This document shows, piece after piece, positions 1 to 5,037 of a DNA stretch of 10,048 nucleotides (its first letter is position 1; each line of letters starts with the position of its first letter). A program made the translations under genes and the position numbers. The DNA is from JAIXWP01 sp943372555 (lineage in GTDB: Bacteria > Bacteroidota > Bacteroidia > Flavobacteriales_D > Sanyastnellaceae). The stretch lies in the NCBI GenBank assembly GCA_943372555.1, contig CALRZB010000085.1, positions 1-10,048 of the forward strand. Direction: 5' to 3'. The notes below the pieces were generated by a model. It was not told the origin of the DNA and did not search any database. It was given only the letters and a program-made list of their open reading frames with translations.

Positions 1-124
1 CCTCTGCCCAAACACGCTTAACCTCCTGTGCGTATTTTAAAAGTCTACTATTGTCAATACCGAACTGCTTATCACCCATCAGGGCCTCACCGCTCAGTTT
101 CAGGAGTATGCGCTTGTATTTCAT
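1..124 (-). CDS. pyrH: UMP kinase, N-terminal 41 residues (partial)
   Basis: UMP kinase phosphorylates UMP to UDP with ATP in cytoplasmic pyrimidine nucleotide synthesis; bacterial PyrH is a hexamer of the amino-acid-kinase fold. Only the start is here: translation from the ATG at 124 opens MKYKRILLKLSGEALMG, followed by DKQFGID. The KRxLLKLSGEAL stretch is the family's N-terminal nucleotide-binding strand and loop (K9, S11 and G12 belong to the phosphate-binding region), and the GIDNSRLLKYAQEVK helix fits what follows it in PyrH. The gene runs off the left edge after about 41 of roughly 235 residues. It lies 36 bases downstream of folB on the same strand and has its own TAnnTTTG motif in that gap, so it may be transcribed both with folB and alone. 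The frame is too short for the ORF listing but is clear by hand translation. Confidence 0.93.
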   Translation of the reverse strand, partial: MKYKRILLKLSGEALMGDKQFGIDNSRLLKYAQEVKRVWAE

Positions 125-146
125 AAAATCATAGTGGAATATGCGG

Positions 147-154
147 CAAAGATA
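147..154 (-). promoter_or_regulatory. Bacteroidota-type -7 promoter element upstream of pyrH
   Basis: On the minus strand this reads TATCTTTG, a full match to the Bacteroidota -7 consensus TAnnTTTG, 22 bases before the pyrH ATG. It sits in the short folB-pyrH gap. I see no convincing TTG -33 element about 20 bases further upstream, inside the end of folB, so the match could be chance. Confidence 0.5.
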
Positions 155-160
155 ACCAAA

Positions 161-508
161 CTATCCTTCTATTTCCACACTTACCGAATGCACTTGTCCT
201 CCCATTGGGGCGTTGATCTTGGTAATCTTTACCCAACGATTATCTGCTTGTGGAAACTCGGCCTTGAGGACATTTAAAATGCGTAAGGAAACAGTCTCAA
301 TCAACTTCGCACGAACCGCCATCTCGTGATAAACGATTTCTTTGATTCTAACATAATCAATGGTCTGCGCCAAATCATCCGCCATCGCAGCGTCTGTATA
401 GTCGAAATCAATACAGATATCCACCGAATACTCACCCCCCACAATAGCCTCCTCATCCCAACAACCATGGAATGCATAAATCCTAATATCGTTCAACCGT
501 ATTTTCAT
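161..508 (-). CDS. folB: dihydroneopterin aldolase FolB
   Basis: FolB cleaves 7,8-dihydroneopterin to 6-hydroxymethyl-7,8-dihydropterin and glycolaldehyde in cytoplasmic folate synthesis; the family forms octamers of a tunnelling fold. The 115-residue length is normal. Visible family marks are the N-terminal IRIYAFHGCWDEE segment (H14-G15, catalytic Glu at E20), the central TIDYVRI with pterin-site Tyr Y52, LIETVSLRI with the pterin-binding Glu E71, and WVKITKINAP with catalytic Lys K97. I placed these by aligning from memory to the Staphylococcus aureus enzyme (E22, Y54, K100). The ATG at 508 is the natural start because the IRLNDIRIYAFHG strand begins right after it. A weak -7-like TAAATTTC lies at 516-523 on this strand, with no clear -33. 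pyrH follows 36 bases downstream. Upstream is a repeat-rich gap, not another folate gene. Confidence 0.93.
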   Translation of the reverse strand: MKIRLNDIRIYAFHGCWDEEAIVGGEYSVDICIDFDYTDAAMADDLAQTIDYVRIKEIVYHEMAVRAKLIETVSLRILNVLKAEFPQADNRWVKITKINAPMGGQVHSVSVEIEG

Positions 509-538
509 TCAATTTGAAATTTACTCGAGTACCAGATG

Positions 539-610
539 GATTTTTGATTTCTAATTTTTGATTTTTGATTTGGGTCGGTTTCTGAGCCTTTCGAAGGATT
601 ATTTTTTATT
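539..610. repeat. 72-base dispersed repeat, copy 1
   Basis: This stretch matches 2328-2399 at 68 of 72 positions by eye. It has two parts: tandem ATTTTTG/ATTTCTA words of about 7 bases, then a conserved core reading GGGTCGGTTTCTGAGCC followed by TTTCGAAGGATTATTTTT. A related core with an inserted hairpin is at 7808-7862. It lies between folB and the gltX 3' tract; its only copy mate in the window lies on the other side of gltX in the same orientation. Confidence 0.85.
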
Positions 611-646
611 TCAAATATTCCAAAGTCGTTCAAGGTCCAGCCCAAC

Positions 647-742
647 ACTATAAGCTCTAAAACTCTAATGCACTAAAACTCTAGCCCTCTAACTCTAGCA
701 CACTAGCAAACTAGCACGTTAGCACATTAAGCTATAAGTTTA
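647..742 (-). repeat. 8-base-period degenerate repeat tract after gltX
   Basis: The tract starts immediately after the gltX stop codon. Between 693 and 731 the plus strand is a near-tandem series of 8-base words: CTCTAGCA, CACTAGCA, AACTAGCA, CGTTAGCA, CATTAAG. The rest (647-692) continues with looser CTCTAAAA, CTCTAATG and CACTAAAA words. On the gltX sense strand the words read TGCTAGTG, TGCTAGAG and so on. The core word differs from the CAGTG words of the other tracts, but the period and the position after a stop codon are shared. The rest of the 234-base folB-gltX gap holds the 72-base repeat and unassigned sequence; I see no gene in it. Confidence 0.75.
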
Positions 743-2257
743 TTAGAGGGTAAGTGCCGCTATTCGTCTCAAAGTCTCCTCCTTCCCGATCAACTCAGCA
801 ACATGCGAACTGCCTGGTCCGGTAAGCGTTCCTGTTAGGCAGAGTCGGAAAAGTGGCATTACTGCTCCCATTCCCAATCCTTTTGCTGTGATAAACTCTT
901 TGAACATCGCATCAATATTTTGGTGACTAAATTCCTCGATGGACTCGAGTTCTTTCGCCCATTCTTTCATCAACTCATTGCTCTCTCCTGCTTTCCATCT
1001 CTTAGCCATTGCTTCCTCATCATATGATTTTGGTGCTTCGAATAGATAAGTGCCTTCGAGCAAATCTTGAATAAATACAGCACGCTCTTTCATCAACTCA
1101 CAAACTCCTGCCGCGTATTCTTCAGTTACATTGTATCCTTTCTCTCCAATCATCGGCATGATCATCTTAGCCAACTCCGCATTTGGAGTAGCACGCAGAT
1201 ATTGCTGATTGAACCATTTCGTTTTTTCTGGATCGAACTTCGAACCACTCTTTCCAATACGCTCAATGGTGAAGATGTCAATCATTTCTTCAATAGTGAA
1301 AATCTCCTGGTTGTTGCTCGGCGCCCATCCAAGTAGAATAAGCATATTGATAAACGCTTTTGGGAAATATCCTCTTTCACGGTAACCGCTAGATTGCTCG
1401 CCAGTTGCCTCGTCTTTCCAATTCAATGGGAATACAGGGAATCCGAGTCGATCTCCATCACGCTTGCTCAATTTTCCGTTGCCATCTGGTTTCAAAATCA
1501 ATGGCAAGTGAGCAAACTCTGGAGCGTCCCATCCGAAGGCACGATACATCATCACGTGCAATGGTGCCGATGGCAACCACTCTTCTCCGCGGATAACATG
1601 TGTGATTTCCATGGTATGATCATCCACGATATTCGCCAAGTGATAAGTTGGCATTCCATCACTTTTGAAAAGAACCTTGTCGTCCAATTCGTTAGTGCTA
1701 AATACGACCCAACTGCGAATGATATCGTGGAAACGAACTTCCTCGTTGCGTGGCATTTTGAAACGGATTACATAAGCATCTCCGTTCGCGACACGTTGCT
1801 TCACCTCATCCTCTGGAAGAGTGATGGAGTTTTTCATCGTATTACGAGAAATGCTATTGTATTGCCAGTTCGGCATTTTCGCCAATTCCGCTTGTTTGCG
1901 AATATTATCAAGTTCTTCAGGCGTATCAAATGCATAATAAGCCCAGCCTTTTTCAATCAATTCTTCAGCATAAGCGCGATACATCGGCTTGCGCTCTGAT
2001 TGGCGGTATGGCGCGTGCACACCACCGTAACCAACGCCTTCATTAGGTTCAATACCGCACCACTTAAGGGCTTCAATGATATAATCTTCTGCACCAGGAA
2101 CGAAACGACCCTGATCAGTATCTTCAATACGAAGCAAGAAATCACCACCGTGTTTCTTGGCAAATAGATAGTTATATAAAGCAGTGCGAACACCACCCAT
2201 GTGCAATGGCCCAGTAGGACTAGGCGCAAAGCGCACACGAACTCTTTTATCAGACAT
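743..2257 (-). CDS. gltX: glutamyl-tRNA synthetase
   Basis: Class I aminoacyl-tRNA synthetase that joins glutamate to tRNA-Glu using ATP in the cytoplasm. From the ATG at 2257 it has 504 residues, the usual Bacteroidota length. The N-terminal VRFAPSPTGPLHMGG (residues about 7-22) carries the HIGH-like motif as PLHMGG; RIEDTDQGR (about 43-51) and the later HVIRGEEWLPSAPLH match the GluRS catalytic domain; the KMSKS motif is KLSKR at about 262-266. An extra segment just after it (FPVFPLNWKDEATGE onward) resembles the insertion seen in Bacteroidota GluRS. The C-terminal helical anticodon-binding part is complete. A TTG three codons upstream (2266) is a possible start, but the ATG gives the typical MSDKRVRVRF beginning. 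A TAnnTTTG promoter lies 20 bases upstream. The gene ends in a double stop (TAA TAA) that merges into the repeat tract. Whether it also charges tRNA-Gln cannot be told here. Confidence 0.97.
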   Translation of the reverse strand: MSDKRVRVRFAPSPTGPLHMGGVRTALYNYLFAKKHGGDFLLRIEDTDQGRFVPGAEDYIIEALKWCGIEPNEGVGYGGVHAPYRQSERKPMYRAYAEELIEKGWAYYAFDTPEELDNIRKQAELAKMPNWQYNSISRNTMKNSITLPEDEVKQRVANGDAYVIRFKMPRNEEVRFHDIIRSWVVFSTNELDDKVLFKSDGMPTYHLANIVDDHTMEITHVIRGEEWLPSAPLHVMMYRAFGWDAPEFAHLPLILKPDGNGKLSKRDGDRLGFPVFPLNWKDEATGEQSSGYRERGYFPKAFINMLILLGWAPSNNQEIFTIEEMIDIFTIERIGKSGSKFDPEKTKWFNQQYLRATPNAELAKMIMPMIGEKGYNVTEEYAAGVCELMKERAVFIQDLLEGTYLFEAPKSYDEEAMAKRWKAGESNELMKEWAKELESIEEFSHQNIDAMFKEFITAKGLGMGAVMPLFRLCLTGTLTGPGSSHVAELIGKEETLRRIAALTL

Positions 2258-2277
2258 ACCCGTCAATTATTAGGGTG

Positions 2278-2285
2278 CAAATATA
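2278..2285 (-). promoter_or_regulatory. -7 promoter element of gltX
   Basis: The minus strand reads TATATTTG, an exact TAnnTTTG match, with 20 bases between it and the gltX ATG. No strong TTG is seen at -33; that position falls in the GGAATCC-repeat stretch upstream (2299-2328). Confidence 0.6.
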
Positions 2286-2298
2286 GGACTAGGCGCGG

Positions 2299-2328
2299 GG
2301 ATTCTGGATTCCGGATTCCGAATTCCAG
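2299..2328. repeat. GGATTCC-type imperfect dyad upstream of gltX
   Basis: The plus strand carries CTGGATTCC, GGATTCC and GAATTCCAG in succession, so the block is both a short tandem repeat and an imperfect palindrome (outer CTGGA/TCCAG match exactly). It abuts the 72-base repeat and lies 14 or more bases upstream of the gltX -7 element, where a regulator could bind; it could equally be part of the repeat element. Confidence 0.4.
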
Positions 2329-2399
2329 ATTTTTGATTTTTAATTTTTGATTTTTGATTTGGGTCGGTTCCTGAGCCTGTCGAAGGATTATTTTTCATT
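2328..2399. repeat. 72-base dispersed repeat, copy 2
   Basis: Same orientation as copy 1 at 539-610, four mismatches by eye. The core here reads GGGTCGGTTCCTGAGCC then TGTCGAAGGATTATTTTT. On the minus strand the core is CCTTCGACAGGCTCAGG, a word I recognise as recurrent in intergenic DNA of many bacteria including Bacteroidota. As in copy 1, a degenerate periodic tract lies on its right side, so the two elements form a composite of about 200 bases on each side of gltX. Confidence 0.85.
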
Positions 2400-2410
2400 G
2401 AGTATTTACT

Positions 2411-2530
2411 GTTCGCGTTCACTTTGGTTCACTTGGGTGCATTTGTTTCCACTGGCGCACTGCCGCACTACATTTCACTGTCTCACCGACACACTATTGA
2501 ATTGCCACACTGTATTACACTATCAAACTA
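2411..2530 (-). repeat. CAGTG/GTGAAC-word tract overlapping the toxin gene end
   Basis: Read on the minus strand (sense of the toxin gene), the tract consists of words such as ATACAGTGTGGCA, GTGAGACAGTGAAAT, GGCAGTGCGCCAGTGG, then AAACAAATGCACCC and AAGTGAACC. These are shared with the tracts at 4669-4960 and 6221-6367. The tract extends into the toxin coding region: its last codons and stop read GTTAGTTTGATAGTGTAA, matching the tract word at 4681-4692 apart from a three-base and a one-base difference. A 13-base word at 2428-2440 recurs exactly at 4945-4957. Confidence 0.8.
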
Positions 2531-2940
2531 ACTAAGGCTTTTGCCTCTCTGCTACTCATGATGGCAAGTTTTTTTGATGAAAAATCCTTTGGGTTTCTTG
2601 TTACAAGAATTGAAATTTTTTTCTGGCTTAGAGCTGCTTCCAGTTGAACAGCGTCTTCAAAATCCTTCATTTTACTGATGAGAGCTCGGTCTATACAACT
2701 ATCAGTCACAGCTATCAAGCTAACTAACTCCTTCAAATTAGATAAAGTAGATCTCAATTTTACGGAAGACAATTCCTTTTTCAATACGTAGTAAATTATC
2801 ACAAATGACAATGACGAGGTATACAGCTTCACCCTGCCCTGTTCTGAAGCTTCAAACAATACAGCCGCATCATGACTCCAGGGAGTTCTATTCGCTAGCA
2901 GATCAATTATGACATTAGTATCTAAATAGATATGTTTCAT
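2515..2940 (-). CDS. PIN-domain (VapC-like) toxin ribonuclease
   Basis: 141 residues, matching a PIN-domain nuclease of the kind found as toxin in type II toxin-antitoxin pairs; such proteins cleave RNA (often tRNA or rRNA) using Mg2+ held by acidic residues. Visible marks: LDTNVIIDLL at 6-15 with D7 (first catalytic Asp) and D13; YTSSLSFVIIYYVLKK at 40-55, typical of the VapC subgroup with an aromatic helix 3; MKDFEDAVQLEAAL at 91-104 with D93, E95 and D96; and LVTRNPKDF at 112-120 with N116 and D119 ending the active site. All key acids are present, so it looks intact. It overlaps the antitoxin stop by four bases (ATGA), as expected for translational coupling. The last residues (VSLIV) and the stop lie inside a repeat tract, so the original C-terminus may have been different. 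The RNA target is not predictable. Confidence 0.88.
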   Translation of the reverse strand: MKHIYLDTNVIIDLLANRTPWSHDAAVLFEASEQGRVKLYTSSLSFVIIYYVLKKELSSVKLRSTLSNLKELVSLIAVTDSCIDRALISKMKDFEDAVQLEAALSQKKISILVTRNPKDFSSKKLAIMSSREAKALVSLIV

Positions 2941-3188
2941 TTCTGATGCTTTATCGAAAGAGCTTTTTCTACTACTTCTTTATGATTTGATTTCCCTTTC
3001 AATTTAACAACCCCTCGAAGTGCACTTACCTTCGAAGATGGCTCTCGTTTTTTTTGATTGGAGTTTAACACCATAGCTTTTAAATAATTTTCAACAAGTT
3101 CTGAAAGGCTTCTATTCTGATTCGCAGCATACAACTTGGCTTCAGCAATAATAGTCTTTTCAATAGTTAACGTAAGTTTTGTAGTCAT
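2937..3188 (-). CDS. antitoxin, DUF6364-like ribbon-helix-helix protein
   Basis: 83 residues from the ATG at 3188. MTTKLTLTIEKTIIAEAKLY then AANQNRSLSELVENYLKAM fits a short beta strand followed by two helices, the ribbon-helix-helix pattern; I recognise it as close to the DUF6364 family that accompanies PIN toxins in Bacteroidota. The C-terminal half is basic and Ser/Lys rich, the usual toxin-wrapping tail. A longer reading from 3227 adds MNYTYIYISKYTC, but that extension is encoded by the palindromic operator, so I reject it. The gene precedes the toxin with a four-base overlap. The dyad directly upstream of the ATG suggests autorepression by the toxin-antitoxin complex, as is standard for such pairs. 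The PIN neighbour and the overlap make the antitoxin call firm; the exact family name is less so. Confidence 0.85.
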   Translation of the reverse strand: MTTKLTLTIEKTIIAEAKLYAANQNRSLSELVENYLKAMVLNSNQKKREPSSKVSALRGVVKLKGKSNHKEVVEKALSIKHQK

Positions 3189-3220
3189 ACACGTATATTT
3201 CGAAATATAAATATACGTGT
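3189..3220 (-). promoter_or_regulatory. palindromic operator of the toxin-antitoxin operon
   Basis: A perfect 10-base inverted repeat, ACACGTATAT (3189-3198) and ATATACGTGT (3211-3220), is separated by 12 bases that contain TTCGAA. It touches the antitoxin start codon and overlaps the promoter. Ribbon-helix-helix antitoxins commonly bind such dyads to repress their own operon, so this is the probable autoregulatory site. Confidence 0.75.
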
Positions 3221-3234
3221 AATTCACTACAAAA
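3202..3234 (-). promoter_or_regulatory. promoter of the toxin-antitoxin operon
   Basis: On the minus strand TTTTG (3234-3230) is followed after 20 bases by TATATTTC (3209-3202), seven of eight positions of TAnnTTTG. Spacing suits a Bacteroidota -33/-7 promoter. Transcription would begin a few bases before the antitoxin ATG, giving a very short leader. A second, slightly less well spaced match TATATTTA overlaps it. Confidence 0.5.
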
Positions 3235-3273
3235 CTAATCGAAATTTCAAAACACTCCTTCGCATAAATTATG

Positions 3274-3281
3274 TAACTTTA
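3274..3281 (+). promoter_or_regulatory. possible -7 element of the aldehyde dehydrogenase gene
   Basis: TAACTTTA, seven of eight matches to TAnnTTTG, 22 bases before the ATG at 3304 in the 115-base divergent gap. No clear -33 TTG accompanies it. Confidence 0.35.
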
Positions 3282-3303
3282 TGCCTACATATTCTGAACT
3301 CAA

Positions 3304-4668
3304 ATGAACATCTCCGCCATTGTTGCAAGCCAACGTATATTCTTCAAAACGCATGCTACTCTAGATATCGAATACCGCAAGAATGCGTTGCGTAAGTTGA
3401 AAGCGATTTTGCAATCGAATGAGCGTTTGTTGCATGATGCGATTTATGCGGATTTTGGAAAATCAGAGTTCGACAATTACGCCACGGAGTTGGGAATTCT
3501 CAATAAAGAAATAAATTACTACATCAGAAAAATCGGCAGTCTGAGCGCTCCTCAGCGCGTTCGAACAAATTTGGCGAATCTTCCTGGCAGCAGTTATATA
3601 TACCAAGATCCATTCGGTTGCACTCTTGTTATTGGCGCATGGAATTACCCGTATCTGCTTTCACTGAGTCCTGCAATAGCAGCTATTGCTGCAGGAAACA
3701 CATGCATCATCAAACCAAGTGAATTGCCTGAGAATACCATGAAGGTGATGGCGTCATTAATCAATGAAAATTTTCCTCCAGAATATTTGCATGTGGTAAC
3801 CGGTGGCGTTGAAGAAACAACTCAATTAATACAAGAAAAATTCGATAAAATATTTTTCACAGGCAGCACTCGTGTTGGTAAAATTGTCTACGAAGCTGCT
3901 GCGAAAAATCTTACTCCGGTTACACTAGAACTCGGTGGGAAATCTCCTGTAATTATTACAAAATCTGCCAATATCGAAATCGCTGCAAAGCGCATCGCTT
4001 GGGGCAAATTTCTGAATGGAGGACAAACATGTATTGCTCCAGACTATATACTCATTGAGGAAAGTATTAAAGAAAAATTCACTGCACTTCTTTTAGAAAA
4101 AATAAAAGAATCCAACTACTCCGATGGTGCTCCACATTTCACACGTATAATTAATAAACGCAATTTCGATCGTCTGACCAATATGATCGATACATCAAAA
4201 GTGATTTACGGTGGAAGCTCAAATGAAAACACATTATACATCGAACCAACAGTAATGAGCGATGTTTCATGGGATGACAAAGTGATGCACGAAGAAATTT
4301 TTGGACCGATACTTCCAATAATTTCTTTCAAAAAATTCAGCGCCGCCATCGATACAATCTTGGAAAAAGAGAAACCACTTTCTGCGTATTTATTCAGCAA
4401 TGACTCAAACGAAAAAGAGCAATTCACAACTAACATTTCATTCGGTGGCGGATGCATCAACGATGTAATCATGCACATCGCGAATGAGCATCTACCCTTC
4501 GGCGGCGTTGGAAATTCAGGCATCGGCAACTACCACGGCAAACATGGATTCTATTGTTTCTCACATCAAAAATCCATCTTAAAAAAACCAACCTGGGGCG
4601 AACCCAATCTCAAATACCCACCCTACACAGCTTCGAAGTTGGGGTGGATTAAGCGGTTACTTGGGTGA
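3304..4668 (+). CDS. NAD(P)-dependent aldehyde dehydrogenase, class-3 type
   Basis: 454 residues, the length of the ALDH3-like group, which oxidises medium- to long-chain or aromatic aldehydes to acids with NAD(P)+. Visible catalytic features: GAWNYP at 111-116 with the oxyanion Asn N114; KPSE at 137-140 with cofactor-binding K137; FTGSTRVGK at 185-193, the Rossmann turn; LELGGKSP at 208-215 with general base E209; GQTCIAPDY at 240-248 with nucleophile C243; and HEEIFGP at 329-335. The C-terminus PFGGVGNSGIGNYHGK then GFYCFSHQKSI is the usual ALDH3 ending. There is no signal peptide; the tail KLGWIKRLLG is basic and could lie near a membrane, but no membrane anchor is seen. It is divergent from the toxin-antitoxin operon and has no pathway partner beside it, so the substrate is unknown; fatty or lipid-derived aldehydes are the family-based guess. 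The stop codon is followed at once by the repeat tract. Confidence 0.93.
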   Translation: MNISAIVASQRIFFKTHATLDIEYRKNALRKLKAILQSNERLLHDAIYADFGKSEFDNYATELGILNKEINYYIRKIGSLSAPQRVRTNLANLPGSSYIYQDPFGCTLVIGAWNYPYLLSLSPAIAAIAAGNTCIIKPSELPENTMKVMASLINENFPPEYLHVVTGGVEETTQLIQEKFDKIFFTGSTRVGKIVYEAAAKNLTPVTLELGGKSPVIITKSANIEIAAKRIAWGKFLNGGQTCIAPDYILIEESIKEKFTALLLEKIKESNYSDGAPHFTRIINKRNFDRLTNMIDTSKVIYGGSSNENTLYIEPTVMSDVSWDDKVMHEEIFGPILPIISFKKFSAAIDTILEKEKPLSAYLFSNDSNEKEQFTTNISFGGGCINDVIMHIANEHLPFGGVGNSGIGNYHGKHGFYCFSHQKSILKKPTWGEPNLKYPPYTASKLGWIKRLLG

Positions 4669-4960
4669 TACAGTGTGGCGGTTAGATAGTGGAATACAGT
4701 GTGGCAGTAAAACAGTTTGACAGTGCGCCAGTGTGGCGGTGAGACAGTGAAATTCAGTGGAAACAAGTGAACACAAATGCACTCAAGTGAACACAAATGA
4801 ATTTAGTGGAAACAAATGAACACAAGAGCACACAAGTGAACCCAAATGAAAAGCAATTAATGCATTTTTTCATTTGGGTTCATTTGTTTCCGTTTGGGTT
4901 CACTTGGTTTAACTTTTGTTTGGGTTCATTTGTTTCCACTTGGCTTCACTTGGGTGCTTT
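4669..4960. repeat. degenerate word tract between aldehyde dehydrogenase and ATPase genes
   Basis: This fills most of the 369-base gene-free stretch 4669-5037. From 4669 to about 4760 it is made of 8-base words (CAGTGTGG, CAGTAAAA, CAGTTTGA, CAGTGCGC, CAGTGTGG), then to about 4852 of 10- to 12-base words (GTGGAAACAA, GTGAACACAAAT, GTGAACCCAAAT). From 4867 on, the same words occur inverted (ATTTGGGTTC, ATTTGTTTCC, ACTTGGCTTC). Positions 4688-4733 match 6226-6271 at 45 of 46, and 4719-4758 match the reverse complement of 6325-6364 at 38 of 40. A 70-codon open frame here is an artefact of the repeats. I see no gene. Confidence 0.85.
4833..4886. repeat. large inverted repeat inside the tract
   Basis: GAACCCAAATGAAAA (4838-4852) is exactly complementary to TTTTCATTTGGGTTC (4867-4881). 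The arms extend to 20 bases (4833-4852 with 4867-4886) with one mismatch, which would be a G-U pair in RNA. The 14-base loop can close by three more pairs. It could fold as a strong hairpin in RNA or extrude as a cruciform. There is no run of T after the right arm as in a classical terminator on the plus strand. Confidence 0.75.
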
Positions 4961-4963
4961 TTT

Positions 4964-5007
4964 GATTTTACTCAGCACATTGAGTAAAATCACTCAGTGT
5001 ATTGAGT
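4964..5007 (+). promoter_or_regulatory. twin dyad operator upstream of the ATPase gene
   Basis: Two copies of ACTCA-N6-TGAGT lie 22 bases apart (4970-4985 and 4992-5007). The first extends to 11-base arms, GATTTTACTCA (4964-4974) and TGAGTAAAATC (4981-4991). The second overlaps the -33 element of the ATPase promoter. A 22-base spacing of like dyads puts two dimeric regulators on the same DNA face, so repression by steric block is likely. No candidate regulator gene is adjacent. Confidence 0.7.
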
Positions 5008-5033
5008 AATTTCAAGAAAATGCTCTACCTTTG
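5002..5033 (+). promoter_or_regulatory. promoter of the ATPase gene
   Basis: TTG at 5002-5004, 21 bases, then TACCTTTG at 5026-5033, an exact TAnnTTTG. The ATG is only four bases after the motif (5038), so the message would be leaderless or nearly so. The TTG lies inside the right-hand operator dyad. Confidence 0.7.
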
Positions 5034-5037
5034 TGGT

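Noticed and set aside
647..742. CRISPR-like array
   Set aside because: Units are only about 8 bases, degenerate and without spacers; no cas genes are present. The same applies to the tracts at 2411-2530, 4669-4960 and 6221-6367.
1394..1999. 201-codon open frame antisense to gltX
   Set aside because: A frame shadow of a highly conserved gene; composition is not protein-like and no family is recognised.
2347..2535. Plus-strand open frame of 62 codons before the toxin gene
   Set aside because: Lies on the 72-base repeat and the word tract and overlaps the toxin end; no start signal and no recognisable protein.
3189..3227. N-terminal extension of the antitoxin
   Set aside because: The extra 13 residues are translations of the palindromic operator; the protein family starts at MTTKLTL.
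4970..5007. Twin dyad as a phage-type attachment site
   Set aside because: Each copy is a dyad in promoter position and no integrase or second flanking copy is seen, so an operator is the better reading.
4797..5009. Plus-strand open frame of 70 codons with hydrophobic, Trp/Phe-rich predicted residues
   Set aside because: It is formed entirely by the GTGAAC and TTTGGGTTC words and the operator dyads; a similar TWVHLFP reading appears at 2347-2535 from the same words, showing repeat origin rather than a membrane peptide.
5002..5037. Upstream start (TTG 5002 or ATG 5020) for the ATPase gene
   Set aside because: Those codons overlap the operator and the TTG/TACCTTTG promoter; homologues of this family usually begin close to the RPIYNTLYQRL segment.
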